Shown: positions 1 to 9,571 of the stretch, piece by piece
How positions within the stretch are numbered: the first letter of the stretch is position 1
Layout of the letters: the number at the start of each line of letters is the position of its first letter
Origin: Aquimarina atlantica
GTDB taxonomy: Bacteria > Bacteroidota > Bacteroidia > Flavobacteriales > Flavobacteriaceae
Direction of reading: 5' to 3'
Assembly (NCBI RefSeq): GCF_000626715.1
Contig: NZ_AQRA01000012.1
Span: forward strand, 58,200 to 122,199
Length of the DNA stretch: 64,000 bases
Translations under genes and position numbers: made by a program
Notes under the pieces: generated by a model
The model's database searches: none
What the model was told of the DNA's origin: nothing
Seen by the model: only the letters and a program-made list of their open reading frames with translations

Positions 1-72
1 TACAATACCGCGCTGTATACGCACGCCAAAGCTATTTAATATCTCTTTACCCTGATACTCGTGTAAGTTCAT
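1..72 (-). CDS. sucC: Succinyl-CoA synthetase beta subunit, N-terminal fragment
   Basis: Only the first 24 codons lie in the window; the gene continues off the left edge. The fragment begins MNLHEYQGKEILNSFGV, which is the very conserved N-terminus of the ATP-grasp beta subunit of succinyl-CoA synthetase (ADP-forming), the TCA-cycle enzyme that makes ATP from succinyl-CoA. A good promoter match lies 32 to 63 bp upstream, which supports this start. Identification rests on the N-terminal motif alone, but that motif is distinctive. Confidence 0.85.
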   Translation of the reverse strand, partial: MNLHEYQGKEILNSFGVRIQRGIV

Positions 73-103
73 ACTATTATTTTTTTGCCTTTTTTAGGAG
101 TTC

Positions 104-135
104 CAAAAATAGGAAAAGTGAAGTTATTGTGCCAA
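104..135 (-). promoter_or_regulatory. Predicted promoter of sucC
   Basis: On the minus strand a TTG (133-135) is followed after 21 bp by TATTTTTG (104-111), an exact match to the Bacteroidota -7 element TAnnTTTG with an acceptable -33 element. The expected transcription start is near 100, giving a leader of roughly 28 nt before the sucC ATG. Confidence 0.6.
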
Positions 136-224
136 TCTTTTTATAGTAAAAAAAACCAACCTTTTTTTATGCCTTAATCCATCAAAAAATTGTGTAAACA
201 CAGGTAAAGATGACTTGCTATTCG

Positions 225-860
225 TTACAGTTTAAAATCTTCAAAGTCCAAAGGGTCGAAATTTTTAAAATGCCCATTCATTTTGATCGCTTTTTTAGCG
301 TTATTCATTTCTCTCACCACAGGAATTGTTTTTTTAAGATGACTAATCAAATATTTTAGTCTTTCTACTTCATTACGAAGTTTCAACAAATGATATTCCT
401 GATGTAAAGACAATCCTATTTTATGTGCAACCTGATAACTTATAAAGGGAATATCAAATACAGGAGGGTTATCTATCGTTAATTCTACATACAGAATAGC
501 AATATTTTTAAGCAATTCTTCCTGCAACTCTTCTTCACTACTATCATTATCGGTAAGAAATTCTACCTCTCCTCCTGCATATAGTTTACCAGGAAATTGC
601 TGATAAAAGTTTGTGATTCTAAAAATTCTTGTACCCTCGCATATCACATCACTCTCTCCTCCCGGATATTTCTGAGCTATTTTTTGAAGTTTTACCTCGG
701 TACCATACTCTAATTTTTCATCAATATATGTAGGTATACCAAATAAAACCCCTTCTTCTGCACAATCATTAATTAATTGCTGATACCTTTTTTCAAAAAT
801 ATGTAAAGACAATCGCTCCTTGGGATAAACAACGGTTTGTAATGGAAAAAGAGGTAACAT
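225..860 (-). CDS. LON peptidase substrate-binding domain protein
   Basis: The 211-aa protein resembles the isolated N-terminal substrate-binding domain of Lon protease: it opens with LPLFPLQTVVYPKERLSLHIFE, the typical first strand and turn of that family, and has no ATPase or Ser-Lys protease domain. Such stand-alone proteins are widespread and their role is unclear; binding of unfolded protein or assistance in proteolysis is an inference from the domain. It is cytoplasmic (no signal peptide) and lies downstream of sucC on the same strand side but is separately spaced (about 150 bp), so it is probably its own unit. The C-terminal third is rich in Lys and Leu and likely helical. Confidence 0.8.
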   Translation of the reverse strand: MLPLFPLQTVVYPKERLSLHIFEKRYQQLINDCAEEGVLFGIPTYIDEKLEYGTEVKLQKIAQKYPGGESDVICEGTRIFRITNFYQQFPGKLYAGGEVEFLTDNDSSEEELQEELLKNIAILYVELTIDNPPVFDIPFISYQVAHKIGLSLHQEYHLLKLRNEVERLKYLISHLKKTIPVVREMNNAKKAIKMNGHFKNFDPLDFEDFKL

Positions 861-998
861 ATTTTTTTTATTAAATGTACTAATTAAGACTGTTTATATT
901 CCTTAAACACAAGTTAAAAATCTTAATTTTTCCTATGCTTTATATTTTTTCTTTTCAAGACGCAGATATCTCTAATTTTATTGATAATTTCGTAGGCT

Positions 999-1006
999 TA
1001 AATTTG
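999..1006 (+). promoter_or_regulatory. Predicted -7 element of lysA
   Basis: TAAATTTG matches the TAnnTTTG element exactly and lies only 7 bp upstream of the lysA ATG at 1014. A TTG at 981-983 gives a short 15-bp spacer, so the -33 part is weak. If used, transcription would begin within a few bases of the start codon. Confidence 0.45.
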
Positions 1007-1013
1007 TGACACA

Positions 1014-2243
1014 ATGGAAAATGAAAATTTATTAGCAATTGCAAATGAGTTTGGGAGTCCAGTTTATGTATACGACTCTTCAAAAATTATCTCACAGTAT
1101 GATCGTCTTTCTGATGCTTTTAAGAAAGTTAAACGGTTAAAACTTAATTATGCAGTCAAGGCACTGTCTAATATTGCTATTTTAAAATTGATGAATTCAT
1201 TAGGAGCCGGGCTAGATACTGTTTCTGTTCAAGAAGTAGAACTAGGGTTAAAGGCTGGTGTCAAACCAAGTAATATTGTTTTTACTCCAAACGGGGTTTC
1301 TCTTGAAGAAATAGAAGAGGTTTCTGCTTTGGGCGTACAAATAAATATTGATAACCTTTCTATCCTGGAGCAATTTGGCACAAAACATCCTAATGTTCCG
1401 GTATGCATTCGTATGAATCCACATGTCATGGCAGGAGGAAACAGTAAAATATCTGTAGGACATATAGATAGTAAATTTGGGATATCAATTCATCAAATTC
1501 CACATATCCTTAGGATTGTAGAAAATACAGGAATGCGTATTAATGGAATACATATGCATACCGGTAGTGATATTCTGGATATCGAAGTATTTTTGCGTGC
1601 TTGTGAAATACTTTTTGAAACTGCCATGAATTTCAAAAATCTTGATTTTATCGATTTTGGAAGTGGATTTAAAGTACCTTATAAATTAGGTGATATTGAA
1701 ACTAATATTGAGGAGTTTGGTAGTAAAATGACTAAACGTTTTAATACTTTTTGTAAAGAATATGGTAAAGAATTAACACTAGGTTTTGAACCCGGTAAAT
1801 TCCTGGTGAGTGAAGCGGGATACTTTTTGGCTCAAGTAAATGTAATCAAACAAACTACATCTACTGTTTTTGCAGGAATCGATAGTGGTTTTAACCACTT
1901 TATTCGACCAATGTTCTATAATTCTCATCATGAGATTATTAATATTTCTAATCCAAACGGAAGAGAACGATTTTATTCGGTAGTTGGATATATTTGTGAA
2001 ACAGATACTTTTGCTACAAACAGAAGAGTTTCTGAAATTAATGAAGGTGATACAATTGCTTTTAAAAATGCAGGTGCTTACTGTTTTTCTATGTCTAGTA
2101 ATTACAATTCTCGTTATCGCCCGGCAGAAGTATTATGGCATGAAGGAAAAGCACATTTGATTCGTAAACGTGAAACATTTGAAGACCTTACCAGAAATCA
2201 AGTAGATATTGATGTCTTTTCTAAAGTTGCAGAAACAACATAA
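1014..2243 (+). CDS. lysA: Diaminopimelate decarboxylase
   Basis: This 409-aa PLP enzyme of the alanine-racemase-fold (fold type III) decarboxylase family converts meso-diaminopimelate to L-lysine, the last step of lysine synthesis. The PLP-binding lysine is K49 in YAVKALS; further family marks are the HMHTGSD loop, the glycine-rich GSGFKVPYK segment, EPGKFLV, and the second-domain CETDTF catalytic Cys/Asp motif. The length is normal. The start is fixed by the conserved N-terminal 'GSPVYVYD' beginning 14 residues in. Ornithine/arginine decarboxylases share the fold, but this N-terminus and the CETDTF context fit LysA best. It is monocistronic, with a strong terminator just downstream. Confidence 0.93.
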   Translation: MENENLLAIANEFGSPVYVYDSSKIISQYDRLSDAFKKVKRLKLNYAVKALSNIAILKLMNSLGAGLDTVSVQEVELGLKAGVKPSNIVFTPNGVSLEEIEEVSALGVQINIDNLSILEQFGTKHPNVPVCIRMNPHVMAGGNSKISVGHIDSKFGISIHQIPHILRIVENTGMRINGIHMHTGSDILDIEVFLRACEILFETAMNFKNLDFIDFGSGFKVPYKLGDIETNIEEFGSKMTKRFNTFCKEYGKELTLGFEPGKFLVSEAGYFLAQVNVIKQTTSTVFAGIDSGFNHFIRPMFYNSHHEIINISNPNGRERFYSVVGYICETDTFATNRRVSEINEGDTIAFKNAGAYCFSMSSNYNSRYRPAEVLWHEGKAHLIRKRETFEDLTRNQVDIDVFSKVAETT

Positions 2244-2265
2244 TATAACACTTAAACAGATATAC

Positions 2266-2295
2266 AAAAGCGTCAGATAAAAATCTGACGCTTTT
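2266..2295. terminator. Bidirectional intrinsic terminator
   Basis: A perfect 13-bp stem (AAAAGCGTCAGAT / ATCTGACGCTTTT) with an AAAA loop and flanking A and T runs lies between the converging lysA and amidohydrolase genes and can serve both. Confidence 0.9.
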
Positions 2296-2323
2296 TAATT
2301 TTATAACTTTTGATTAAACAGGT

Positions 2324-3889
2324 TTACTCCTTTATCCCGGGTTGTAAAATAGTAAACTTCTCTTTTTCTTTTGCCTCATCTACCATTCTTTTTACATCTG
2401 CAAGAAGCGCTTTAGCATCATAAATTATTCCATCTTTAATGGTATATTTAACCCCTCCTGCCCGAATAACCTTATTATCATCTGTTAATCGAATAGCTCC
2501 TGTTCCGTAAAGTACTTTTAAATTCTGAAGTGGGTTTTCTTCTACTACTACAAAATCTGCTAGCTTACCTACTTCGACAGAACCAATTTTATCTGACACT
2601 CCTAAAGCTTCTGCTCCACTTAATGTGGCCGCTCTAATTATTTCGAGAGGATGAAAACCAGCTTCTCTAAATAATTCTAATTCTCGGATATATGCAAACC
2701 CATATAATTGAAAAATAAATCCAGAATCTGATCCCACAGTAACACGTCCTCCTCTATTTTTATATTCATTAATAAAAGCCATCCATAATCGATAATTTTC
2801 TCTCCATACCACTTCTTGTTCTGTTCCCCAGTCATGCCAATACGAGCCATGTGAGATTTTACTAGGTTGATAAAACTTCCATAACGAAGGCAATGTATAA
2901 GTTTCATGCCATTCTGCCCTACGGGCTCTTTGTAAATCTCTACTCGCTTCGTAAATATTAAAGGTTGGATCGAGTGTAAAATCAAGTGCTATTAACTCGT
3001 TCATTACTTTATTCCAATGATCAGAATAAGGTTTCGCTGCTTGTTTCCATAGCTTACCTGCTTCTTCAAATCGATGTTGTTCATTTTGATAATTATAATC
3101 CAAAGGGTAATGCTGAATGGTTTTATCCTCGAATAACGCTTCTGGTAATCCATACCAGTGTTCCATAGAGGTAAGTCCCGCTTTTGCAGAATGTAAGACA
3201 TTCCATCGAGCCACATCGGTTTGCGAATGATGACAGGCAGAACGCAGTCCTAGTTTTTTGTTTTCATCTAGTGCAGCTGTCATAATTTCTGGAGCTGCTC
3301 CAAAGAATTTTATCCCATCTGCTCCTTTCTTTGCATTTTCCTGAACCCATTTTCTTGCCATCTCAGGAGTACTTATTGGCGAAGCACTACCCTGTCCAAA
3401 TCCCGTATATGCAAAAATACGAGGAGCTATAATTTCATTTTTTTCACTTGCTCTTTTTAACTTCATTGTCCAGTCTACACCTCTTCCGCTAGGCTCTCTA
3501 ACGGTTGTTATACCATGTGCCATCCATAATTTAAAAACATAATCAGCATCTGCGCCTTGCGCCACTCCGCCAATATGCCCATGCATATCTACAAAACCCG
3601 GCAACACATACATTCCTTCTGCATTAAGCTCCTTACCTCCGGGTTTTAATACAGGACGTTTAGCTGCATTGATTGGCATACCTGGATATCCAACAACAAC
3701 AATATTTTTAATTATATTATTTTCTATAACAATATCAACTGGCCCTCTTGGGGGTGCCCCATTACCATTAATTAGTGTTATACCTCTGATGATTAATTGA
3801 GAAAAAGGTCCTTCTTTAAACTCTTGCGCATTGGTTTGCAACACCATAAATACAACAAGAAGACAAAGTACATGTTTTGTGATTTTCAT
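2324..3889 (-). CDS. Secreted amidohydrolase (imidazolonepropionase-like)
   Basis: The 521-aa protein has a signal peptide (cut after about residue 21, at TNAQ) and a metal-dependent amidohydrolase TIM barrel. The first metal motif is H103-G-H105 in DMHGHIGG; a lysine in GIKFFGA, histidines in ACHHSQ and MEHWYG and the aspartate in GSDSG are the expected other ligands and catalytic acid. A composite beta-sandwich formed by the N- and C-terminal parts (…GKLADFVVVEENPL…) is typical. Such periplasmic amidohydrolases in Bacteroidota are usually presumed dipeptidases or prolidase-like enzymes; the substrate cannot be read from sequence. It stands alone. Confidence 0.85.
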   Translation of the reverse strand: MKITKHVLCLLVVFMVLQTNAQEFKEGPFSQLIIRGITLINGNGAPPRGPVDIVIENNIIKNIVVVGYPGMPINAAKRPVLKPGGKELNAEGMYVLPGFVDMHGHIGGVAQGADADYVFKLWMAHGITTVREPSGRGVDWTMKLKRASEKNEIIAPRIFAYTGFGQGSASPISTPEMARKWVQENAKKGADGIKFFGAAPEIMTAALDENKKLGLRSACHHSQTDVARWNVLHSAKAGLTSMEHWYGLPEALFEDKTIQHYPLDYNYQNEQHRFEEAGKLWKQAAKPYSDHWNKVMNELIALDFTLDPTFNIYEASRDLQRARRAEWHETYTLPSLWKFYQPSKISHGSYWHDWGTEQEVVWRENYRLWMAFINEYKNRGGRVTVGSDSGFIFQLYGFAYIRELELFREAGFHPLEIIRAATLSGAEALGVSDKIGSVEVGKLADFVVVEENPLQNLKVLYGTGAIRLTDDNKVIRAGGVKYTIKDGIIYDAKALLADVKRMVDEAKEKEKFTILQPGIKE

Positions 3890-4088
3890 TTTAAAAGATT
3901 TGCATGAAATAAGAAAGATGAGTGTATTTCTTTACGCTTTAAAAACACTCTATCTTTATAATTGTGATTAAACTTACTCAATTCAAAATAAAATTAAATG
4001 ATCTCTATGAAGAATTTAACACCAATACGTTCTTAGTAATAAATTTAATATTCACTATCTTTAATACAGCATCAAAATCATTTTAATC

Positions 4089-4601
4089 ATGGAAAAGTTA
4101 CAATGGAATTCGTTTACCAAAAAAATTCACATCCATAAGTCTATTGAAGAACTATATGATTTATGGGCAACTCCCAAAGGGATTACTTCCTGGTTTTTAA
4201 AACATGCCGAATACAGCACTATTGATGGACAAATCAGAAAACCATCAGAGCGTATACAAAAAGGCGATACATATACCTGGCAATGGCATAATTGGGATGA
4301 AAAAGAAAAGGGAGAAGTACTAGAAGCTAACGGAAATAACTATATTGAAATTAGCTTTAGTAGTTCAAAAGTTTCGGTAAAACTCGAAAAGAAAAACAAT
4401 ACAACTATGGTTATTTTATCTCAATTTGATATCCCTGTAGATGATAAAAGTAAGTTACAAATACATTATGGATGTAGTAATGGTTGGACGTTTTGGCTCG
4501 CCAATCTAAAAGCTTTTGTAGAACACGGTATTTTGCTAAATGAAACTGAAATAAATTTACAGGAGAATGAACTTTCGGGATATGAATTTGTAAATATGTG
4601 A
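4089..4601 (+). CDS. SRPBCC/AHSA1-family protein
   Basis: The 170-aa cytoplasmic protein has the START-like fold pattern of the Aha1 C-terminal-domain family: an opening strand (FTKKIHIHKSIEELYDLWAT), the PKGITSWF helix, the WQWHNWDEKEKGEVLEA strand pair, and a C-terminal helix with GWTFWLANLKAFVEHG. These small domains bind hydrophobic ligands or act as stress-linked co-chaperones; no specific ligand can be inferred. Its stop codon abuts the stop of the converging DUF3820 gene with no gap. Confidence 0.8.
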   Translation: MEKLQWNSFTKKIHIHKSIEELYDLWATPKGITSWFLKHAEYSTIDGQIRKPSERIQKGDTYTWQWHNWDEKEKGEVLEANGNNYIEISFSSSKVSVKLEKKNNTTMVILSQFDIPVDDKSKLQIHYGCSNGWTFWLANLKAFVEHGILLNETEINLQENELSGYEFVNM

Positions 4602-4826
4602 TTATAAATTTTTAATATTTCGAACTAAATACTCTAATCCGTTCAGTTTTAATTCATATACCGTTTGCATTTGTTGCCCCAGTAATCCTTTGGGAAAACC
4701 TTTGTTGTGATACCATACAATATAATACTCTGGAAGATCGATCAGATATCTATCTTTATACTTACCAAATGGCATTTTGGCATGGGCTAATTTGATTAAA
4801 AAATCCTTTTGAAGTTGGATTTCCAT
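4602..4826 (-). CDS. DUF3820 family protein
   Basis: This 74-aa protein carries the family pattern MPFGKYKDRYLIDLPEYYIVWY followed by FPKGLLGQQM and a short helix. Function is unknown; the family includes proteins named as putative quorum-sensing-regulated virulence factors, a label with little support. The same 'FGK(Y/H)K…' motif is found as the C-terminal tail of the exonuclease at 40339-41118, so a nucleic-acid role is possible. It lies 20 bp downstream of the next minus-strand gene and may be co-transcribed with it. Confidence 0.8.
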   Translation of the reverse strand: MEIQLQKDFLIKLAHAKMPFGKYKDRYLIDLPEYYIVWYHNKGFPKGLLGQQMQTVYELKLNGLEYLVRNIKNL

Positions 4827-4846
4827 GAGGTTGGTTATAACAACAA

Positions 4847-5395
4847 TTATTTAGTAAAATCTCGGTAATACCACATTAGTGTTTCAACCTTCTTGTTCCA
4901 TTTTTTTTGGGCTTCTTTATTTCTTGAATGCTCCGTTTCTTCATCATATCTGTCTTGCATATTGATTCTCATTCTCTCTACCAACTTATACATTTTATTA
5001 AGATCTCTTCTTATATTTTTCCCGGCACTATATTCTTTTAATCTTTTTCTCATTATTCGAGCATGTAATTCCGAAATATCAAAATGTAGTTGTTCATGTG
5101 CAAGAAGATCTTCGGACATCTGTCCTCTCTTAACCCATGATAGAGATGGATAGCAATAGCTATCTACCTGATAATTTAATTCAATTTCTCCTTTATCTTT
5201 CCCATAAGACCATTGATAGGTTATTCCTGTATTCACGCTAGCATCATAATGACTATTCAAATTTGGTTTCCCTCTAAAATCTGACCAATCTAACTCGCTT
5301 CTTTCCGCGTACGAGAATTTCCCTACATAACCATTATTACTGGCAAAAAATAAAATTAAAATAATAGTAAAGCACTTACTCATAATTGCAAACAA
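4847..5395 (-). CDS. DUF922-like putative zinc protease
   Basis: The 182-aa protein has an N-terminal hydrophobic segment (residues 8-20) acting as signal peptide or anchor, then the LDWSDFRGKP motif and H100-E-Q-L-H104, an HExxH zinc-protease signature followed by a helix. This order fits the DUF922 family of predicted secreted metal-dependent proteases. Several hydrophilic basic residues dominate the last third. A second Met at residue 5 is an equally good start (5383). The substrate is unknown. Confidence 0.65.
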   Translation of the reverse strand: MFAIMSKCFTIILILFFASNNGYVGKFSYAERSELDWSDFRGKPNLNSHYDASVNTGITYQWSYGKDKGEIELNYQVDSYCYPSLSWVKRGQMSEDLLAHEQLHFDISELHARIMRKRLKEYSAGKNIRRDLNKMYKLVERMRINMQDRYDEETEHSRNKEAQKKWNKKVETLMWYYRDFTK

Positions 5396-5813
5396 TTATG
5401 CCCAAATAAAAGTCATATTTTTATCTATTTCAGAGACGCTGGGGGAATACAATATGGGGCAAATATTGTTTGCTCTCTGCAAAATAGCATTATTTTTTAG
5501 TTCTAAATATACACGTATTTTTAAAAAATACATAATTTCTAGAATCTAATTTTGATTTATTTTTCCTTTGTTTTCCTTTATATTCCAATCTAATCAATTA
5601 TAATGCCAAGAAATCTTTATTTCATAAAACAATAATAATAAAAAAGATAACCAATACATTATCAAATATATATAAAAAATCTTTTTTTTACATATCAAAA
5701 ATGTATTTTTAATCTAGTATTAAAAATATTTCCTAAATAATACTAGTATACTTTATTTTTCTTTAAAAATTGATTTTCCAGGTCAATTCTTAAGGTTTCA
5801 AAACTAACAAAAA
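5396..5813. other. AT-rich intergenic region with one inverted repeat
   Basis: No credible gene is seen in these 418 bp. A 9-bp inverted repeat, CTAGTATTA (5714-5722) and TAATACTAG (5738-5746), lies about 70 bp past the stop of the LysM gene and might end its transcript, although it has no clear T run. A small hairpin GCAAA-TATTG-TTTGC occurs near 5460. Confidence 0.5.
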
Positions 5814-7979
5814 TTATTCAACCAGAGTTAATTTTAACTCATCATCAAACTTAATCAAATATGCAGCGCTATTATGGTACCCTCCTAATAGTTTCTTAGA
5901 ATAGTTAAATTTATTCTCGACATATTCTGTTGTCCCTTCATAAGAAGCAGAGTGATATAGATCATCTGCGGTTCCTAATCGCATTAAAATATCATATGTT
6001 ATATCAAAGCCTCGAATAGCCCAATTATTAGGATCGACACCGTATTCTTTTTGATATCTTTTAACAAATGGAGATACTTCTTCGCCTTCTTCAACTTCTT
6101 TGTTATCAAATTCTTTATCTACAGATGGGTAATGCATATGCAATTTTGATAAATGTTCATTTTTAATATTATCATTGTTAAATGCATTATTTTTATCTGT
6201 AGTAAACAATGTTATTTTATGACTTTCTGCTTTGGCATTAAGTAAAGGAATAACATTACTTATCATCGCTACATCATTTGATTCCAGAAATACCCAATTA
6301 GGTTTATTCTTATCTAAAACCTTGTTTAGTCTAACTTCATAAAGATAATTACCTTCTTCGATTTTAGCTATTTTGGCATTAGGGAATTTAGCAATTAGTT
6401 TCTCTTTAATTGGTTTATGTTTTTCTCCTTGCTGCACTATAAGCACAATATTTTTATCGATAGAATCTTTTTCTACAAACGAAATTATTTTATCCTGAAG
6501 TATTACATTCGTAGGACGAGTTTGAAAAAAATTATCGTATAAGCTAGATTCCTTTCTTGATGCAGGTGAAAAAACAGGTGTATTATATTTTTTGAGTTCT
6601 GAAGCTACAATCTCTAAATTTGTTTGATACAATGGCCCAATCACTACATTTGTTTCGTTAAAATCATTTTCTGCCATCATTTTTTTAATATACTCTTCAT
6701 TGTTACTTTTTTGAGTATCAAAAACATTAAGCTCTGTTGTAATTCCTCTTGTCTTAGCAGAATCTACCGCGATCAATACTCCACTATAAAGATCTAATGC
6801 TATTCTAAGACTTTGTTTACTTTTAAGAAATTCTTCGGTATCCTTTCTAGCTTCAAAGTTTAAAGTATCTAAACCAAAAGGTAACATCACAGCTACTTTT
6901 TTAGGAGAGAAATTATAAAGGTTTTTACTTAAATCTATATATTTCTCTTTAGTCACATCAAAATTAGTACTTGCAGTTAATGTGTCTTTAGGAATTGTAA
7001 TAACCATACCTGCCTTAAGTCCATCTCTTAAATATGGGTTCATTTTAAACAAAGAATCGGCAGAAATACCTGTACGTTGTAAAATTCTAAAAATAGTCTC
7101 TTTTGGTTTTACTTCATATAACTCAAATCCAGGTTGAATTGAATCTTTTAGAGAGACAAATATAGTTGTAGGTACTGTAATTTGCATTCCGATAGGGAAA
7201 CTAGGATTCATATTAGGATTGAGTTTTTCTAACTCTGCTATAGTGATCCCGTGTCTTCTAGCAATATTATACTTGGTATCTTTTGGTTTTATTGTATATC
7301 TGGTTGTAGCAGACACTCTAGAATCGGTCGGATTCTTAATGGTTTCACCTGGCGAAGGTTTATCTTCGTATACCGGTATTCTTATTTTATCTTTCTTCTT
7401 TATCTGCTCTGCATACAATCGTTTATTATTCTTTTTGATATCCTCGACTGTAACTTTATATTTCTTCGCTATACCATATAACGTTTCTTTTCTTTTAACT
7501 TTATGAGTAATATACCGAATAATTTTTCGCTCTTTAGGAATAATTTTTAAACTATCAAGCACAGATTCTTTTCCTTTTTCCGAAATCGCATCAATAGCTG
7601 TAGGGTCTTTTTTTACAATTTTACCCACATTTAATATTTGTCCTATATTAATTCCTTTATCGGCTTCTGGATTAAGCAAATAAATAGTTTCTATACTGAT
7701 ATTGTATTTTTTAGACAAACTGTATACAGTATCATCTTTTTCTACAACATGAGTGTTATATTCCTGATCATCTGTAATTGGAATAGCTAAAATTTCTCCT
7801 TCATTAATTCCTTCTTTTGCTGTTGGATTTATTCTATATATAGCTTCTGGAGTTGTATTATAACGCTTAGCTATCCTATACACATTCTCTCCTTTCGCAA
7901 CAGTATGACTTTTATATTGCTGTGCAAAAGTTGAACCTGATACTATCAACAACAGAAATATCAATAAGAACTTTTTCAT
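5814..7979 (-). CDS. Five-LysM protein with periplasmic-binding-fold domain
   Basis: The 721-aa protein starts with a signal peptide (residues 1-19, ending STFAQ). Five LysM peptidoglycan-binding modules follow at about 22-68, 75-119, 156-202, 225-270 and 285-331, each with the pattern 'h-V-K-x-x-(D/E)-T-x-Y-x-I-(A/S)-(K/R)-(K/R)-Y' and a terminal I-x-V/I-P. Residues about 355-721 resemble the type I periplasmic binding fold used by amino-acid ABC receptors and LpoA/LppC-like activators (KKVAVMLPF…, NVVIGPLY…, FSPASRKESS). It probably sits on the cell wall; by analogy with LpoA a role in peptidoglycan synthesis is possible, but this is inference. It lies 51 bp downstream of guaA on the same strand. 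Confidence 0.82.
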   Translation of the reverse strand: MKKFLLIFLLLIVSGSTFAQQYKSHTVAKGENVYRIAKRYNTTPEAIYRINPTAKEGINEGEILAIPITDDQEYNTHVVEKDDTVYSLSKKYNISIETIYLLNPEADKGINIGQILNVGKIVKKDPTAIDAISEKGKESVLDSLKIIPKERKIIRYITHKVKRKETLYGIAKKYKVTVEDIKKNNKRLYAEQIKKKDKIRIPVYEDKPSPGETIKNPTDSRVSATTRYTIKPKDTKYNIARRHGITIAELEKLNPNMNPSFPIGMQITVPTTIFVSLKDSIQPGFELYEVKPKETIFRILQRTGISADSLFKMNPYLRDGLKAGMVITIPKDTLTASTNFDVTKEKYIDLSKNLYNFSPKKVAVMLPFGLDTLNFEARKDTEEFLKSKQSLRIALDLYSGVLIAVDSAKTRGITTELNVFDTQKSNNEEYIKKMMAENDFNETNVVIGPLYQTNLEIVASELKKYNTPVFSPASRKESSLYDNFFQTRPTNVILQDKIISFVEKDSIDKNIVLIVQQGEKHKPIKEKLIAKFPNAKIAKIEEGNYLYEVRLNKVLDKNKPNWVFLESNDVAMISNVIPLLNAKAESHKITLFTTDKNNAFNNDNIKNEHLSKLHMHYPSVDKEFDNKEVEEGEEVSPFVKRYQKEYGVDPNNWAIRGFDITYDILMRLGTADDLYHSASYEGTTEYVENKFNYSKKLLGGYHNSAAYLIKFDDELKLTLVE

Positions 7980-8030
7980 GTATTTATCCGATTTGTTTTT
8001 TAATTCCCTAACTGTTTAATCTGTATATTG

Positions 8031-9560
8031 TTATTCCCATTCTATTGTTGCCGGAGGCTTAGAACTAATATCATATACTACTCTATTAACGCCTTTTACC
8101 CTGTTTATTATTGCATTCGAAGTTTTTTGTAAAAACTCATAAGGTAGATTTACCCAATCTGCCGTCATCCCATCGGTACTTTCTACGGCTCTTAAAGCGA
8201 CACAATTTTCATAAGTGCGTTCATCTCCCATTACTCCCACACTTTGTACTGGTAGCAAAATAGCTCCTGCCTGCCAAACTTTATTATAAAGTCCATTTTC
8301 TTTTAATCCATTAATAAAGATAGCATCTACTTCTTGCAAGATAGTGACTTTCTCTGGTGTAATATCTCCCAATATTCGAATTGCTAATCCGGGACCAGGA
8401 AAGGGATGTCTTCCTAACAATTCTGGATCGAGTTCCATCGAGGCTCCTACTCTACGTACCTCATCTTTAAATAACATACGTAGTGGCTCTACGACTTTTA
8501 ATTTCATAAAATCTGGTAATCCACCAACATTATGGTGAGATTTGATCGTAACAGAGGGGCCATTAACAGATATAGATTCTATTACATCTGGATAAATTGT
8601 TCCTTGCCCTAACCATTTTGCATCTTCTATTTTATGCGCTTCATCATCAAATACTTCTATAAAAATCTTTCCTATAATTTTTCGTTTTCCTTCAGGATCA
8701 CTTTCTCCAGCCAATGCATCCAAAAAACGTGCCGAAGCATCAACGCCTTTAACATTAAGCCCCATTCCCTCATACTGTTCTAATACTGCAGAGAATTCAT
8801 TTTTACGTAACAATCCGTTATTCACAAAAATACAGTGCAGGTTCTCACCAATAGCCTTATGCAACAGTACTGCTGCTACTGTAGAATCTACACCTCCACT
8901 TAGACCTAAAACTACTTTATCATTACCTATTTTTTCTTTAAGCTCTGCTACTGTGGCATCTACAAAAGAATTTGGTGTCCAATCAGGTTGAATATCTGCT
9001 ATTTTGATTAGAAAATTCTCTAATAATTGTTTTCCATCGGTAGAGTGATATACTTCTGGATGAAATTGAATAGCATAAGTTTGCTCGTTTTCTATCCTAT
9101 ATGCTGCATTTTCTACATCTTCTGTACTTGCTAATCTAACAGCTCCAGTAGGAAGTTTCTTTATAGTATCACTATGACTCATCCATACCTGGGAACCTTT
9201 AGTAATATTTTCAAAAAACTGTTCTCCTTCTTGTACAAATGACAAGTTCGCCCTACCATACTCTCGTGTATTTGACGGAGCTACTTCTCCTCCGCTAAAA
9301 TGAGCCAGATATTGAGCGCCATAACAAACAGCCAAAAGTGGTTTGCTACCTCGAATTGCAGATAAATCAGGATGAGGAGCATCTTCTCCTCTAACAGAAA
9401 AAGGAGAACCAGAAAGGATTACTGCCTTAAAGTCTGATACATTCTCGGGTAAATTATTATAAGGGTGTATCTCACAATATATATTTAACTCTCTAACTCT
9501 TCGTGCAATTAACTGAGTATATTGCGATCCGAAATCTAAAATAAGTACGTTGTTTTGCAT
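8031..9560 (-). CDS. guaA: GMP synthase (glutamine-hydrolysing)
   Basis: The 509-aa enzyme aminates XMP to GMP using glutamine and ATP. An N-terminal class I glutamine amidotransferase carries the nucleophile C79 (LLAVCYGAQ) and H167/E169 (QFHPEV). The ATP-pyrophosphatase domain has the P-loop SGGVDS at 221-226, and the C-terminal dimerisation domain contains FPGPGLAIR and ends KPPATIEWE, the canonical GuaA terminus. I start at ATG 9560 rather than the in-frame TTG six bases upstream, because the protein then begins NNVLILDFGSQYTQ at the usual place and a promoter -7 motif occupies the upstream bases. Confidence 0.97.
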   Translation of the reverse strand: MQNNVLILDFGSQYTQLIARRVRELNIYCEIHPYNNLPENVSDFKAVILSGSPFSVRGEDAPHPDLSAIRGSKPLLAVCYGAQYLAHFSGGEVAPSNTREYGRANLSFVQEGEQFFENITKGSQVWMSHSDTIKKLPTGAVRLASTEDVENAAYRIENEQTYAIQFHPEVYHSTDGKQLLENFLIKIADIQPDWTPNSFVDATVAELKEKIGNDKVVLGLSGGVDSTVAAVLLHKAIGENLHCIFVNNGLLRKNEFSAVLEQYEGMGLNVKGVDASARFLDALAGESDPEGKRKIIGKIFIEVFDDEAHKIEDAKWLGQGTIYPDVIESISVNGPSVTIKSHHNVGGLPDFMKLKVVEPLRMLFKDEVRRVGASMELDPELLGRHPFPGPGLAIRILGDITPEKVTILQEVDAIFINGLKENGLYNKVWQAGAILLPVQSVGVMGDERTYENCVALRAVESTDGMTADWVNLPYEFLQKTSNAIINRVKGVNRVVYDISSKPPATIEWE

Positions 9561-9563
9561 AGG

Positions 9564-9571
9564 CAAAAATA
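9564..9571 (-). promoter_or_regulatory. Predicted -7 element of guaA
   Basis: On the minus strand TATTTTTG, an exact TAnnTTTG match, ends only 3 bp before the guaA ATG. A TTG 11 bp upstream is too close to be a good -33. If this is the promoter the transcript would be leaderless or nearly so. Confidence 0.4.
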
